NCBI RefSeq assembly: GCF_010550245.1
Contig: NZ_JAAGLU010000016.1
Coordinates: forward strand, 124,001-188,000
Direction: 5' to 3'
Length of the DNA: 64,000 bases
Source: Streptomyces sp. SID12501
Lineage (GTDB): Bacteria > Actinomycetota > Actinomycetes > Streptomycetales > Streptomycetaceae
In this document: in pieces, positions 39,409 through 48,301 of the stretch
How the letters are laid out: every line of letters starts with the position of its first letter
How positions within the stretch are numbered: the first letter of the stretch is position 1
The notes under the pieces: generated by a model
The model's database searches: none
The model's input: the letters and a program-made list of their open reading frames with translations, nothing else
What the model was told of the DNA's origin: nothing
Translations under genes and position numbers: made by a program

Positions 39409-39822
39409 GTGGCCGAGGAGCAGTCCGGTGAGGAGCGGTCCGGACCGACCCGTACGCCCGGCAGGGCACCGACGGCCGTGCCGCCGGGCGATCGCGGCGC
39501 CACTCGGATCGCCGACCGGGTCGTCGCGAAGATCGCCGCGCAGGCGGCCCGCGAGGTGCTGGCCGAGCTGCCCCCGGACGCGGTCCCTCCGCACGCCACG
39601 GTCGTCGTCCACCGTGGCAGGGCCCGTATCCGCGTGAGCCTCGAACTCCCTTATCCCTCCGATATCGGTGGCCAGTGCGCGACAGTGCGTGATCGGGTCA
39701 CTTCGCGGGTACACGGGCTGGCGGGAATGGATGTGCCGGAGGTCGCCGTGGAGATCGAGCGGCTGCACCTGGCATCGCCGCACGGTGCGGCACCAGGGAA
39801 GGCACAGGGGAGGACGCGATGA
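39409..39822 (+). CDS. Second Asp23-like protein
   Basis: 137 residues. ATRIADRVVAKIAAQAAREVLAELPP repeats the opening helix of the Asp23 domain, and the rest (ATVVVHRGRARIRVSLELPYPSDIGGQCATVRDRVTSRVHGLAGMDVPEVAVEIERL) follows the same strand-helix pattern in divergent form. GTG start 6 bp after the DUF2273 stop; the stop overlaps the next start (ATGA). Confidence 0.75.
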   Translation: MAEEQSGEERSGPTRTPGRAPTAVPPGDRGATRIADRVVAKIAAQAAREVLAELPPDAVPPHATVVVHRGRARIRVSLELPYPSDIGGQCATVRDRVTSRVHGLAGMDVPEVAVEIERLHLASPHGAAPGKAQGRTR

Positions 39823-40520
39823 GCGAGCCCCAGGGCTTCGACGGCTCAGGGAACACCCGACGACTGCCAGTACTGGAGAAATCGAACGACGCGGAGACCG
39901 ACACCACAGGACCGGGGCGGTCCTCGGACGCCTCCGTCCACGAGCCCCTGCCCACCCTCGGCGGCACGGGCGACGCCCCTGGCCGCCGCTTCTGGTCGGC
40001 CCGCCGAGTCCCCGCGGCCGTCCTGGCGCTGCTGCTCCTGCTCGGCGCGGGCGCCTTCCTCTACGACATCACCGCCGTACGTGCCAACCGCCCCGCCATG
40101 AGCTGGCGCAGGTCACTGGCAAGGCAGCTCGCGCAGCGCCCCCTCGACGACACCTGGGTCCTGGTCGGCGCCGGCATCGCCGTGTTCCTCGGCGGCTGGC
40201 TGCTCGTCCTCGCCGTCACACCCGGTCTGCGCGGCGTTCTGCCGATGCGGCGCACCCACGCCGACGTCCGGGCCGGCCTGCACCGGGCCGCCGCCGCGAT
40301 GGTGCTGCGCGACCGGGCCGTGGAGGTGTCCGGCGTCCAGTCGGTCCGGGTCCGGATGACCCGTACCAGGGCCGACATCCGCGCGGTCTCCCACTTCCGC
40401 GAAATCGACGACGTACGGGCCGACCTGGACGACGTGCTCGCCGACGCGATCAGGAGCCTCGGCCTGTCCCGGCCGCCGGCCCTGTCGGTGCACGTCGCCC
40501 GCCCCGGCCGGAAGGGGTGA
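39819..40520 (+). CDS. DUF6286-type membrane protein of the Asp23 cluster
   Basis: 233 residues. A ~55-residue disordered N-terminus, two spans at ~66-86 and ~111-132, and a C-terminal soluble domain (VRVRMTRTRADIRAVSHFREIDDVRADLDDVL). ATG overlaps the previous stop. Probably a membrane partner of the Asp23 proteins. Confidence 0.75.
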   Translation: MSEPQGFDGSGNTRRLPVLEKSNDAETDTTGPGRSSDASVHEPLPTLGGTGDAPGRRFWSARRVPAAVLALLLLLGAGAFLYDITAVRANRPAMSWRRSLARQLAQRPLDDTWVLVGAGIAVFLGGWLLVLAVTPGLRGVLPMRRTHADVRAGLHRAAAAMVLRDRAVEVSGVQSVRVRMTRTRADIRAVSHFREIDDVRADLDDVLADAIRSLGLSRPPALSVHVARPGRKG

Positions 40521-40526
40521 GGACGG

Positions 40527-41105
40527 ATGCAGCGCATCGTCAACCGCGTACTGCTGGGGCTCACGGGCCTGGGCCTGATCGTCATCGGCGGCTCGGTACT
40601 GGCCGTGGGCCTGGGCAGCCGATGGCCGACGTGGTGGATCCACGACGACCGTCACGACGTACTGCTGAGCAACGCAGAACGGACCCACTACCGGGACGCC
40701 GGCTGGTGGTGGCCGGCGGTACTCGTCGTCCTGGCTGCACTGGTTCTGCTGTCCCTGTGGTGGCTGGCCGCGGTACTGCGCCGACGCCGCCTCACCGAGG
40801 TCCTGGTCGACACGGGCGACGGCGAGGGCGCCCTGCTGCGAGGCCGGGCCATGGAGAACGCGATCGCCGGAGAGGCAGCCCGCCTGGAGGGCGTGCAACG
40901 GGCCCATGTCACCCTGACAGGCCGCCGCACAGCCCCCGAGGCCCGAATCCAACTCCTCCTGCAGCCACACGCGGCCCCGGGCGAGGCGGTAATCCGCCTC
41001 ACGACGGAGGCGTTGGGTAACGCCCGCGACTCGGCGGGCCTCAAGGCGCTGCCGACAGAGGTGAGTCTGCGGGGCGCGAAGCACTCGGCCGAAAGGGTGA
41101 GCTGA
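40527..41105 (+). CDS. AmaP-like alkaline shock membrane anchor protein
   Basis: 192 residues. Two spans (~8-30 and ~62-84) around a Trp/His loop, then a cytosolic domain (GALLRGRAMENAIAGEAARLEGVQRAHVTLTGRRTAPEARIQLLLQP) resembling AmaP of staphylococci. Likely docks the Asp23 proteins at the membrane. Last gene of the cluster. Confidence 0.78.
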   Translation: MQRIVNRVLLGLTGLGLIVIGGSVLAVGLGSRWPTWWIHDDRHDVLLSNAERTHYRDAGWWWPAVLVVLAALVLLSLWWLAAVLRRRRLTEVLVDTGDGEGALLRGRAMENAIAGEAARLEGVQRAHVTLTGRRTAPEARIQLLLQPHAAPGEAVIRLTTEALGNARDSAGLKALPTEVSLRGAKHSAERVS

Positions 41106-41155
41106 GCCACTGCTCCCGGAGGTCCACTGTCAGTGGGGCGTGTCAGAGTCTGGGC

Positions 41156-42262
41156 ATGCTCGAGATCGTGGTGAAGACGGAGACCGGGGAGCGGCACGTT
41201 CGTGTGTCCGCGGAGGAGCTGGCCGGGCTGGTGCGGCGAATCGGCGGTGCCGGCGACCGGTTCCTGGTGGTCCAGCGGATACCCGACCTGCCCGACGTCT
41301 TCGCCCAGGTCTGGCACGAGGCCGGCGGGGACTACACGCTGGAGCACCGCGACGGTACCGCCGACCGGCACTTCCAGGTGCTGGTCGACGGTACCGAAGC
41401 CGTGATCGAGGCGATGACAGGCTGGGCCCGGCAAGGGGCTGGGTGGATCACGGATGCGGCCTGGTCGCTGGTGGACATGGGCCTCACTCCCGAGGTGCCG
41501 CCGCTCGACCTGGACGAGGGTGAGCGCGAGGAGTTGGCGAAGCGCGTTCGCGAGGTGCTGGTCGGCGGCTACGCCGGCCGTGCCGAACTGGCGGAGCTGG
41601 CCGAGGAGCACCTGGTCACCGCGGACCGTCGGCCCGTGTCGCGCGCGCAGGCGGCGGCACTGGCCGACCGGATGTGGCTGGAGCGCGTCGCGGAGCAGGC
41701 CGAATGGAAGGGCGAGACCGATCCGGAACGGCTCACCCGCGCGTTCACCGCCCTCCAGGAGACCGGAATCACCGCCCGCGAGAACTTCACCTGCTGTCGC
41801 AGCTGCGGCCGGTCCGAGATCGGCGCCGAAGGCGGGACCGACGCCCGTGGCTTCGTCTACTTCCACTCCCAGTGCACGGACTCAGCCGCGGCCGGCCACG
41901 GACTGACGCTCCTCTACGGAGGCTTCGACGGCTCGTCCGAGACCACCGCCGCCGTCGGACACGAGGTCGTGGCCGCCCTGGCAGCGGCCGGTCTCCAGGC
42001 CGACTGGGACCGCGACCCCGACCGGGCCATCACCGTCACCCCTCTGGAGTGGCGCCGCCGCCTGGTCGGCCAGAGATCGCCTCCAGAGCTGATCAGGCCT
42101 GTTCCCCGCTCCGGTGACCTGCGCCGACGCCGGCGGTCCTGGGGCCACCTGCTCCGCTGCCGGTGGTGGCCGACGAGGAGGCGGGCCCCGGGCCCAGGGC
42201 GTCGCGAACGGAGGTCAGGATGTCCTCGGTGCCGGCGCCGAGCGCTCGCGCCGCGGAGGTGA
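41156..42262 (+). CDS. DUF6891-like hypothetical protein with antisense-overlapping tail
   Basis: 368 residues. The first ~305 are coherent: an N-terminal domain (EIVVKTETGERHVRVSAEELAGLVRRIGG) and a C-terminal domain with FTCCRSCGRSEIGAEG and GFVYFHSQCTDSA, ending near VTPLEWRRRLVG, where I would expect the normal stop. The frame then runs on for ~63 Arg-rich residues. About 170 nt of this lies opposite the end of the GntR gene. The tail probably reflects a lost stop codon or a sequence change and may not be a functional domain. Confidence 0.7.
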   Translation: MLEIVVKTETGERHVRVSAEELAGLVRRIGGAGDRFLVVQRIPDLPDVFAQVWHEAGGDYTLEHRDGTADRHFQVLVDGTEAVIEAMTGWARQGAGWITDAAWSLVDMGLTPEVPPLDLDEGEREELAKRVREVLVGGYAGRAELAELAEEHLVTADRRPVSRAQAAALADRMWLERVAEQAEWKGETDPERLTRAFTALQETGITARENFTCCRSCGRSEIGAEGGTDARGFVYFHSQCTDSAAAGHGLTLLYGGFDGSSETTAAVGHEVVAALAAAGLQADWDRDPDRAITVTPLEWRRRLVGQRSPPELIRPVPRSGDLRRRRRSWGHLLRCRWWPTRRRAPGPGRRERRSGCPRCRRRALAPRR

Positions 42263-42563
42263 AATCACGGGTCAGAGTGGCGAGTCGGCTGGCATCGAGC
42301 GCGTGCGGCTCGGACGGGAGCGCCGCGACCCGGGTGCCCGCGCCACGGCGGGTACGGATCAGTCCGGCGGCCTCCAGCTCGTGGTAGGCGCGGGCCACGG
42401 TGCCCGGCGCCAGATCGAGGTCGACGGCGAGCTGGCGCACGGTCGGCAGGCGCTCACCCTCGGCCAGCCGGCCGGTACGGATCAGCGCGGCCAGCTGGGC
42501 GCGGATCTGCTCGTACGGCGGTACCTGGCTGGTGGTGTCGACGCGGACGGCGGGGTCACTCAT
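42093..42563 (-). CDS. GntR family transcriptional regulator, YtrA-like
   Basis: 156 residues. N-terminal winged helix (YEQIRAQLAALIRTGRLAEGERLPTVRQLAVDLDLAPGTVARAYHELEAAGLIRTRRGAGTRV) and a short C-terminal helical part, as in the YtrA subfamily, then a disordered Gly/Ser tail. The ATG overlaps the stop of the membrane protein by 8 nt, so both are expressed together. It probably binds the twin dyads at 43370-43437 and represses the pair. Confidence 0.88.
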   Translation of the reverse strand: MSDPAVRVDTTSQVPPYEQIRAQLAALIRTGRLAEGERLPTVRQLAVDLDLAPGTVARAYHELEAAGLIRTRRGAGTRVAALPSEPHALDASRLATLTRDFTSAARALGAGTEDILTSVRDALGPGPASSSATTGSGAGGPRTAGVGAGHRSGEQA

Positions 42564-43350
42564 CGTCGAAGACCCCGTCTTCCGCCGCCTCGTCGTCGAC
42601 GGCCCGCGGCGCCACCACCGTGACCAGCGACCATCCGAAGGTGAAGAGGCCGAGAAGGCCCAGGGGGCAGAGCGCCACTATGGTGGCGGCGCCCAGCGGA
42701 CCGGCGCATGTCTTCTCCGTGAGCGCGACGAAGATCATCACTACGACGAGCAGCACCTGGGTCGACACCAGCAGCCCCCAGGCTCCGGTGATCGCCCACG
42801 CGCGGTCGCGGCGCTGCTGCTCGTCGCCCGGTCCGTGGGCGATACGGCGCAGGGCCCAGACGCAGACGGGGGTTCCGACGGCGAGGGCGGCGAACATCGG
42901 GCCGCTGTAGTACAGGCCGGGCCAGGGGCCGAGTGATGTGCGCAGCCCTTCGCAGGTGACGGTGAGGACATGCCCCGCTCTGCCTGTCCGGTCGGCGTCG
43001 GAAGAGGCCGTGACCGCACCGATCACCAGCAGGGTGACGAGGGACGCCGCCTGCAGAAGAAGCAGAGGCGCCATACGGGGCGGCACTTGGTCCCGGACCA
43101 GACGCGGGGCGAGACTCGCGGTGCGTACCGCTTCCTGGGGACGCAGGGTCAGGGCGTCGCCGAGCAGGACACCGCCCACCGCGCACAGGCCGAACGCCGT
43201 GATGGCGAACACGAGGGGCATCGCGATGTCGCCGCTGTGCATCGCGATCAACTGCTGTGCGACCACGATGCCGATGGCCAGACCGGACCAGCGGGCGTAG
43301 TACTCGGCGTGGTCGAGGAACCGGGACTGGAGCGGGACGGTGTCGAGCAT
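42556..43350 (-). CDS. Membrane protein co-expressed with the GntR regulator
   Basis: 264 residues from the ATG at 43350, preceded by GGGGGGA; an ATG at 43371 is in frame but lies in the operator. About six spans (SGLAIGIVVAQQLIAM, MPLVFAITAFGLCAVGGVLLG, PLLLLQAASLVTLLVIGAV, SGPMFAALAVGTPVCVWAL, ITGAWGLLVSTQVLLVVVMIFVAL, IVALCPLGLLGLFTFGWSLVTVVAP). No ABC motifs, although YtrA regulators often control transporters. Function unknown. Confidence 0.78.
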   Translation of the reverse strand: MLDTVPLQSRFLDHAEYYARWSGLAIGIVVAQQLIAMHSGDIAMPLVFAITAFGLCAVGGVLLGDALTLRPQEAVRTASLAPRLVRDQVPPRMAPLLLLQAASLVTLLVIGAVTASSDADRTGRAGHVLTVTCEGLRTSLGPWPGLYYSGPMFAALAVGTPVCVWALRRIAHGPGDEQQRRDRAWAITGAWGLLVSTQVLLVVVMIFVALTEKTCAGPLGAATIVALCPLGLLGLFTFGWSLVTVVAPRAVDDEAAEDGVFDDE

Positions 43351-43369
43351 GTGGAGATCCCCCCAGATC

Positions 43370-43397
43370 ATCTTGTATCAAGCAGTGGGTACAAGAT
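43370..43397. promoter_or_regulatory. GntR/YtrA operator, proximal copy
   Basis: atcttgta-N12-tacaagat, perfect arms (9 bp counting the flanking c/g), 20 bp before the start codon. Same 28-bp layout as the copy at 43410. Confidence 0.75.
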
Positions 43398-43409
43398 GCC
43401 CTGGCCGGG

Positions 43410-43437
43410 ATCTTGTGTCAAATACTCGATACAAGAT
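43410..43437. promoter_or_regulatory. GntR/YtrA operator, distal copy
   Basis: atcttgtgtc-N8-gatacaagat, 10-bp arms with one mismatch. Centre 40 bp from the proximal copy, i.e. about four helical turns on the same face. A TTGACA -35-like hexamer of the minus-strand promoter (43416-43421) lies inside it, so binding would block transcription. Confidence 0.75.
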
Positions 43438-43456
43438 GAACAAGGGGAAGAGGTAC

Positions 43457-45463
43457 TCAAGGAGAGACATCGGCCTGAGGCACGCTCGGCGGTGAGTCCC
43501 CTTCCCCGTGTTCAGCTCGCATTCCGGGCAGCGCGTACCGGCTGAGGCCGGGGGTGTCGGGCCTGCCCCGACCCGCTGTCAGCACCAGGACCTCGTCCTC
43601 GGCGCTCCAGACGCGCCGCGGGGACTTGGCGGGGCACAACTGGACGCTGTCGTGGGGGAGGAGCGCGCGCGGGTCGTGGGCGCGGTAGCCGATCGCGCAC
43701 TCGCCGCGTCCCAGCGCTGCCGCGACCACGGTCGCGAAGGAGGCTTCCAGGCCGGGCAGCACGTAGTGGTCGGCTGTGCGCAGGGCGAGTGCTCCGCCGC
43801 GCACGGCGAAGATCTCCTCGAACACGGCGGCCAGTTCGGGGCTGTGCACGATCTGTGCCATCAGCAGGGCGGTGAGTTCTCCTCGCAGGACGACGTCGGA
43901 CGCGCGGCCGAGCGGGGCGACCCTCCGGCTGCGGTGGTCGCGCATCTCGGCCACCACGGGCAGTACCCGGTGTGTTCTCTCCTCCCAGGACCGCAGGGTC
44001 AGCATGCTCAACAGGGTCCGGTCGTCGGACCGTTCGGGACATGTCTCCTGGTCCGCTCCGAGGGCGATGACACTGTCGTAGACGCGGAGGTCGAGACCGC
44101 CGAGGGTCTCGGGGGCGGCCGGGTCACCGGTTCGGTGTGCGAGGCGCAGCGGCGAGGGGTCTTCGAGGCCGGGGGGCCAGTCCGTCGGGGGGCCGGTGTC
44201 CGCGGCGGTGACCACGTCGAGGACGGAGCCCGGCCGGGCGGTCCGGCGCAGGATGTCCACGATCAGCGGGGCGCGCCGGTTCCATCCCAGGAGCAGCAGC
44301 CGTGCGGGAGGGCCGGGCCGTGGGCGGGGTGGTGCCATGGCGGTGGTGTCGACCCGCGCGCGCGAGTCGGCGAGCGGGACGGGGCTGTCGTCGTGGGCGA
44401 CGGTCACCAGCCGGTCCCCCGGTTCCAGCACGGTCCCGGGCGCCGGAGTGAGCAGCGCAGAGCCGTCCGCCCGCAGGAGTCCCACGGCGCAGGACGTTTC
44501 GAGGCGCAGTGCCACGTCCTCGAAGGACAGTCCCGGTGCCTGCGGGATGTCGCTCACGTGGAACTCGGCTCCGGAGAAGTCCAGGAGGTCGCGCAGCACC
44601 GACGACATCCCGGGGTGCCCGGCGGACTGGAGGAGCAGCCGCGCGGTGGTCCGGTCGGTCTCCAGGACGGTGCCACGCGGTCCGGCGGCGAGCCGCGCGG
44701 CCGGCAGATAGCGTCCGTCGCGTACGGCGGCCACCACGCGCGGGCCGTTCTCGGCGTGGACCAGGGTGCGCAGTGCCAGGAGGGTCCGTACGACCGTCAG
44801 GTCGCCGTCGGTGTCCTCGGCGGGCAGCACTGTCACCGTCCGTGCCGTGCCCGGGGTGACCAGGGCCAGGGCGTCGGGGTCGGTCGGTGATCCGGTGCGG
44901 CACTCCAGGCGGACGCCGACCCTGGCTCCCAGGGTGGTGGTGAGGGCCGTTTCCATGGTGGCCGGGTCCCGGTCCGCGAGAATGGTGATCACATGCCGGA
45001 CGCCGACCGGGCGTGCGGCGATCAGTTCGGCGACCAGGGGGAAGATCTGGTCGGACCAGCCCAGGACCACGGTGTGGTCGTGTTCCAGGATCCGGGAGCG
45101 GCCCCGTCTCAGTTCCGTGAGCCGGTCTCCCAGGCCGGTGGTGACGACACCGACGACTGTCGACACGCACAGCAGGGCGATCAGGCCGAGCAGTACGGAC
45201 AGCAGCATGCGCAGGGGTGCGCCGGTCGCGGCGCCGAGACGCAGGGTCTCCGCGCTGGTGCGCCATACCTGGGTGAGCCGGCCGGACAGGGAGTGCGGGG
45301 CGGCGGGGTCCGTCCACACCAGCAGTGCGCTGACGGGGACGACGATCGCCAGGCAGCACAGGGCGAGCCAACCGAGCAGGGTTCCGGTGCTGCGGGCCAG
45401 TGTCCTGTCGAACAGGTAACGCGTCCGGTGGTGTAACGGGGGTCGTTCCTGTCGCCGTTCCAC
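43457..45463 (-). CDS. CASTOR/POLLUX-related ion channel protein with RCK domains
   Basis: 668 residues. N-terminal membrane part with spans at ~28-50 and ~85-110, then two Rossmann-type RCK/TrkA-N units beginning VVLGWSDQIFPLVAELIAARP (~132) and LLLLGWNRRAPLIVDILRRT (~395), plus TrkA-C-like segments. Bacterial relatives of the plant CASTOR channel share this layout and are thought to conduct cations under ligand control. GTG start overlapping the GGGGGCTGAT ribosome region. A single gene. Confidence 0.83.
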   Translation of the reverse strand: MERRQERPPLHHRTRYLFDRTLARSTGTLLGWLALCCLAIVVPVSALLVWTDPAAPHSLSGRLTQVWRTSAETLRLGAATGAPLRMLLSVLLGLIALLCVSTVVGVVTTGLGDRLTELRRGRSRILEHDHTVVLGWSDQIFPLVAELIAARPVGVRHVITILADRDPATMETALTTTLGARVGVRLECRTGSPTDPDALALVTPGTARTVTVLPAEDTDGDLTVVRTLLALRTLVHAENGPRVVAAVRDGRYLPAARLAAGPRGTVLETDRTTARLLLQSAGHPGMSSVLRDLLDFSGAEFHVSDIPQAPGLSFEDVALRLETSCAVGLLRADGSALLTPAPGTVLEPGDRLVTVAHDDSPVPLADSRARVDTTAMAPPRPRPGPPARLLLLGWNRRAPLIVDILRRTARPGSVLDVVTAADTGPPTDWPPGLEDPSPLRLAHRTGDPAAPETLGGLDLRVYDSVIALGADQETCPERSDDRTLLSMLTLRSWEERTHRVLPVVAEMRDHRSRRVAPLGRASDVVLRGELTALLMAQIVHSPELAAVFEEIFAVRGGALALRTADHYVLPGLEASFATVVAAALGRGECAIGYRAHDPRALLPHDSVQLCPAKSPRRVWSAEDEVLVLTAGRGRPDTPGLSRYALPGMRAEHGEGDSPPSVPQADVSP

Positions 45464-45610
45464 ATCAGCCCCCTGATCGCCGCGCCCGCCTCCGGAAGTC
45501 GAAGCGTGCCGGTCCCACCGTCCGCGACACGCCGCTCCACCGGGATCTTCATCCTTTCGGGCAGCGACACGGGCCGAAACCTGGGCGAGGCCGGACCGGG
45601 GAGAAGGAGC

Positions 45611-46366
45611 TCAGAACCCGTGGCGCATCCCCCCGTCGACAGGCACCATGACCCCCGTCAGATAGCTCGCCGCAGGCGACAGCAGGAACGCCGCCGTACG
45701 TCCGAACTCCTCCGGCCTGCCATATCGCCGCAACGGAATCCGCGACTCGTTGGCGACCCGGGTCGCCCCGGGGTCCGCGGACAACCCGTCCAGCTCGCGC
45801 ACGCGGTCCGTGTCGATGCGCGCCGGCAGCAACCCCACCACCCGGATCCCTCGCGGCCCCACCTCGTCCGCGAGGGACTTGGCGAACCCGGCGAGCCCCG
45901 GCCGCAGGCCGTTGGAGATGGTCAGCCCCGGAATCGGTTCGTGCACCGAACCGGACAGCACGAACCCGACGACCCCGCCCGCCTCCAGCTCCGTCACCGC
46001 GGTACGGGCCAGCCGTACCGCGCCCAGGAACACCGAGTCGAACGCGGCCCGCCACTGCTCGTCCGTGTTGTCGGCGACGAACCCGGGCGCCGGCCCGCCC
46101 ACGCTGATGAGGATGCCGTTGAAGCGCCCGAAGTGCTCGCGGGCCGCCGCGACGAGCCGCTGCGCGACCTCCGGGTCGGAGTTGTCCGCGGCCACGCCCA
46201 CCGCCCCCGGGCCCAGTTCGGCCGCGGCCTCCGCGACCGTCTTCTCGTCCCGCCCCGTGATGACCACCTTCGCGCCGTCGGCGACGAGCTCGCGCGCGGC
46301 GGCGTTGCCCAGCCCACGGGTGGCTCCGGTGACGACGTACACCCGGTCCTTCAGTCCAAGATCCAT
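45611..46366 (-). CDS. Short-chain dehydrogenase/reductase without the usual Tyr/Lys pair
   Basis: 251 residues. The NAD(P) motif VTGATRGLGNAAA (~12-24) and the active-site Ser strand VGFVLSGSV are present. The position expected to hold the catalytic Tyr reads Ser and the Lys position reads Arg (TISNGLRPGLAG). The C-terminal PVDGGMRHGF is typical. It may be a non-catalytic SDR or use another residue. ATG start, 5 bp before the GH15 stop. Confidence 0.83.
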   Translation of the reverse strand: MDLGLKDRVYVVTGATRGLGNAAARELVADGAKVVITGRDEKTVAEAAAELGPGAVGVAADNSDPEVAQRLVAAAREHFGRFNGILISVGGPAPGFVADNTDEQWRAAFDSVFLGAVRLARTAVTELEAGGVVGFVLSGSVHEPIPGLTISNGLRPGLAGFAKSLADEVGPRGIRVVGLLPARIDTDRVRELDGLSADPGATRVANESRIPLRRYGRPEEFGRTAAFLLSPAASYLTGVMVPVDGGMRHGF

Positions 46367-46371
46367 GGTCC

Positions 46372-48240
46372 CTATCCTGCCCGCTCGTCGCCGTACAGGG
46401 CGAGGGCTGTGTTGACGAGGCCGATGTGGCTGAACGCCTGGGGGAAGTTGCCGAGCTGGCGGTCGGCGACCGGGTCGTACTCCTCCGCCAGCAGCCCCAC
46501 GTCGTTGGTGAGACCGACCAGGCGTTCGAAGAGTGCGCGTGCCTCCTTGGTACGGCCGATCATGTGCAGGGCGTCCGCCAGCCAGAACGAGCAGGCCAGG
46601 AACACGCCCTCGTCACCGGGCAGTCCGTCGACCACGGGACCGTCCGTGCTGTAGCGGCGTACGAATCCGTTGTTCCCGAGTTCGTCCCTGACGGCGTCGA
46701 TGGTGCCGACGATCCTCGGGTCGTCCGGGGGCAGGAAGCCGACGCGGGGCAGGAGCAGCACGGCGGCGTCGAGTTCGCGGGAGCCGTAGAACTGCGTGAA
46801 CGTGTTCCGCTCCGGGTCGTAGCCGCGTTCGCACACCTCCCGGTGCACCTCGTCGCGCATGGCCCGCCAGCCGTCGAGGTCGCCGCCGCTGAGCTTCGGG
46901 TTGAGTTCGAGCTGACGCACCGCGCGGTCGGCGGCCACCCAGGCCATCACCTTCGAGTGCACGAAGTGGCGGCGCGGGCCGCGCACCTCCCACAGCCCCT
47001 CGTCGGGCTGCCGCCACGCCGTCCGCAGGAACTCCATCAGCGCGACCTGCACCCGCCACATGTGCGGCTTGGACGGCAGCCCCGAACGCCGGGCCAGCGC
47101 CAGCGAGTCGATCACCTCGCCGTACACGTCGAGCTGGAGCTGCCGTACGGCCGCGTTGCCGATCCGCACCGGAGCCGAGCCCGCGAAGCCGGGCAGCCAG
47201 TCCAGCTCGAACTCCGGCAGCCGGCGTTCACCGGCGAGCCCGTACATGATCTGGAGGTCCGCCGGATCGCCCGCGACCGCCCGCAGCAGCCAGTCGCGCC
47301 AGCTCTCGGCCTCCTCGTGGTAGCCCGCCGACAGCAGTGCGTTCAGGGTGAGAGTGGAGTCGCGCAGCCAGCAGTAGCGGTAGTCCCAGTTGCGTACGCC
47401 GCCCAGTTCCTCCGGGAGCGAGGTGGTGGGGGCGGCCACGATCCCGCCGGTCGGCGCGTACGTCAGCGCCTTCAGGGTGATCAGCGAGCGCACGACGGTG
47501 TCCCGGTGCGGCCCGTCGTACGTACAGCGCGCCGACCAGTCCTGCCAGTCCGAGACGGTCGTGTCCAGCGCCTCGTACGGGTCGACGAACGGCGGATGCG
47601 GCTCGTGCGAGGGATGCCAGGTCAGCACGAACGCGACCCGCTCGCCCTCGGCGACGGTGAACTCCGAGTACGTGGTGAAGTCCCGGCCCCAGGTGCGCAC
47701 CCCCTCGTCGGTGCGCAGCCACACCGCGTCCGGCCCCGCGACGGCCACCCGGTGCCCGTTCACCCGGCGCATCCACGGCACGACCGACCCGTAGTCGAAC
47801 CGCAGCCGCAGCGTGCTGCGGACGGTCACCTCGCCGCGTACGCCCTCGACGATCCGTACGAGATCGGGGGAGCGGTCGCGCTGGGGCATCAGGTCGGTGA
47901 CGCGTACCGCGCCCTCGTCGGTCTCCCACTCGGTGTCGAGGACGAGGGTGCCGGGCCGGTAAGTGCGCCGGGTACACCGGTCGGCGCCCTCGGGGGCGAT
48001 CCGCCAGTGCCCGTTGCGCTCGTCGCCGAGCAGCGCGGCGAAACAGGCGGCCGAGTCGAAGCGGGGCAGACAGAGCCAGTCGACGGAACCGTTCATGCCG
48101 ACGAGCGCGGCGGTCTGGTGGTCACCGACGAGGGCGTAGTCCTCGATACGAGGGATACGAGGGATACGCGCGATATCGGGGATACGGTCATTCTTATGGG
48201 GGTGCACGACGTGCAGGTTCCCGCTGTGGGGCCCCGGCAT
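46372..48240 (-). CDS. GH15 family glycoside hydrolase (glucoamylase/trehalase-like)
   Basis: 622 residues. RIEDYALVGDHQTAALVGMNGSVDWLCLPRFDSAACFAALLG opens the beta-sandwich domain typical of actinobacterial GH15 enzymes, including trehalases. The (alpha/alpha)6 barrel follows with GVRNWDYRYCWLRDSTLTLNALL and NFPQAFSHIGLVNTALAL near the end. No signal peptide, so cytoplasmic. The first ~30 residues include a 9-bp repeat (ARIPRIPRI) and the start may lie further in. Confidence 0.88.
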   Translation of the reverse strand: MPGPHSGNLHVVHPHKNDRIPDIARIPRIPRIEDYALVGDHQTAALVGMNGSVDWLCLPRFDSAACFAALLGDERNGHWRIAPEGADRCTRRTYRPGTLVLDTEWETDEGAVRVTDLMPQRDRSPDLVRIVEGVRGEVTVRSTLRLRFDYGSVVPWMRRVNGHRVAVAGPDAVWLRTDEGVRTWGRDFTTYSEFTVAEGERVAFVLTWHPSHEPHPPFVDPYEALDTTVSDWQDWSARCTYDGPHRDTVVRSLITLKALTYAPTGGIVAAPTTSLPEELGGVRNWDYRYCWLRDSTLTLNALLSAGYHEEAESWRDWLLRAVAGDPADLQIMYGLAGERRLPEFELDWLPGFAGSAPVRIGNAAVRQLQLDVYGEVIDSLALARRSGLPSKPHMWRVQVALMEFLRTAWRQPDEGLWEVRGPRRHFVHSKVMAWVAADRAVRQLELNPKLSGGDLDGWRAMRDEVHREVCERGYDPERNTFTQFYGSRELDAAVLLLPRVGFLPPDDPRIVGTIDAVRDELGNNGFVRRYSTDGPVVDGLPGDEGVFLACSFWLADALHMIGRTKEARALFERLVGLTNDVGLLAEEYDPVADRQLGNFPQAFSHIGLVNTALALYGDERAG

Positions 48241-48301
48241 TCGGACGAGATCGTCCTGTCACACGCCGAGAATCCCCGGTTACGTCACACGGCCGGTCGC
48301 G

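Noticed and set aside
43508..44890. 460-codon plus-strand open frame
   Set aside because: Low-complexity Gly/Arg/Gln shadow of the channel gene on the minus strand; no ribosome site or family pattern.
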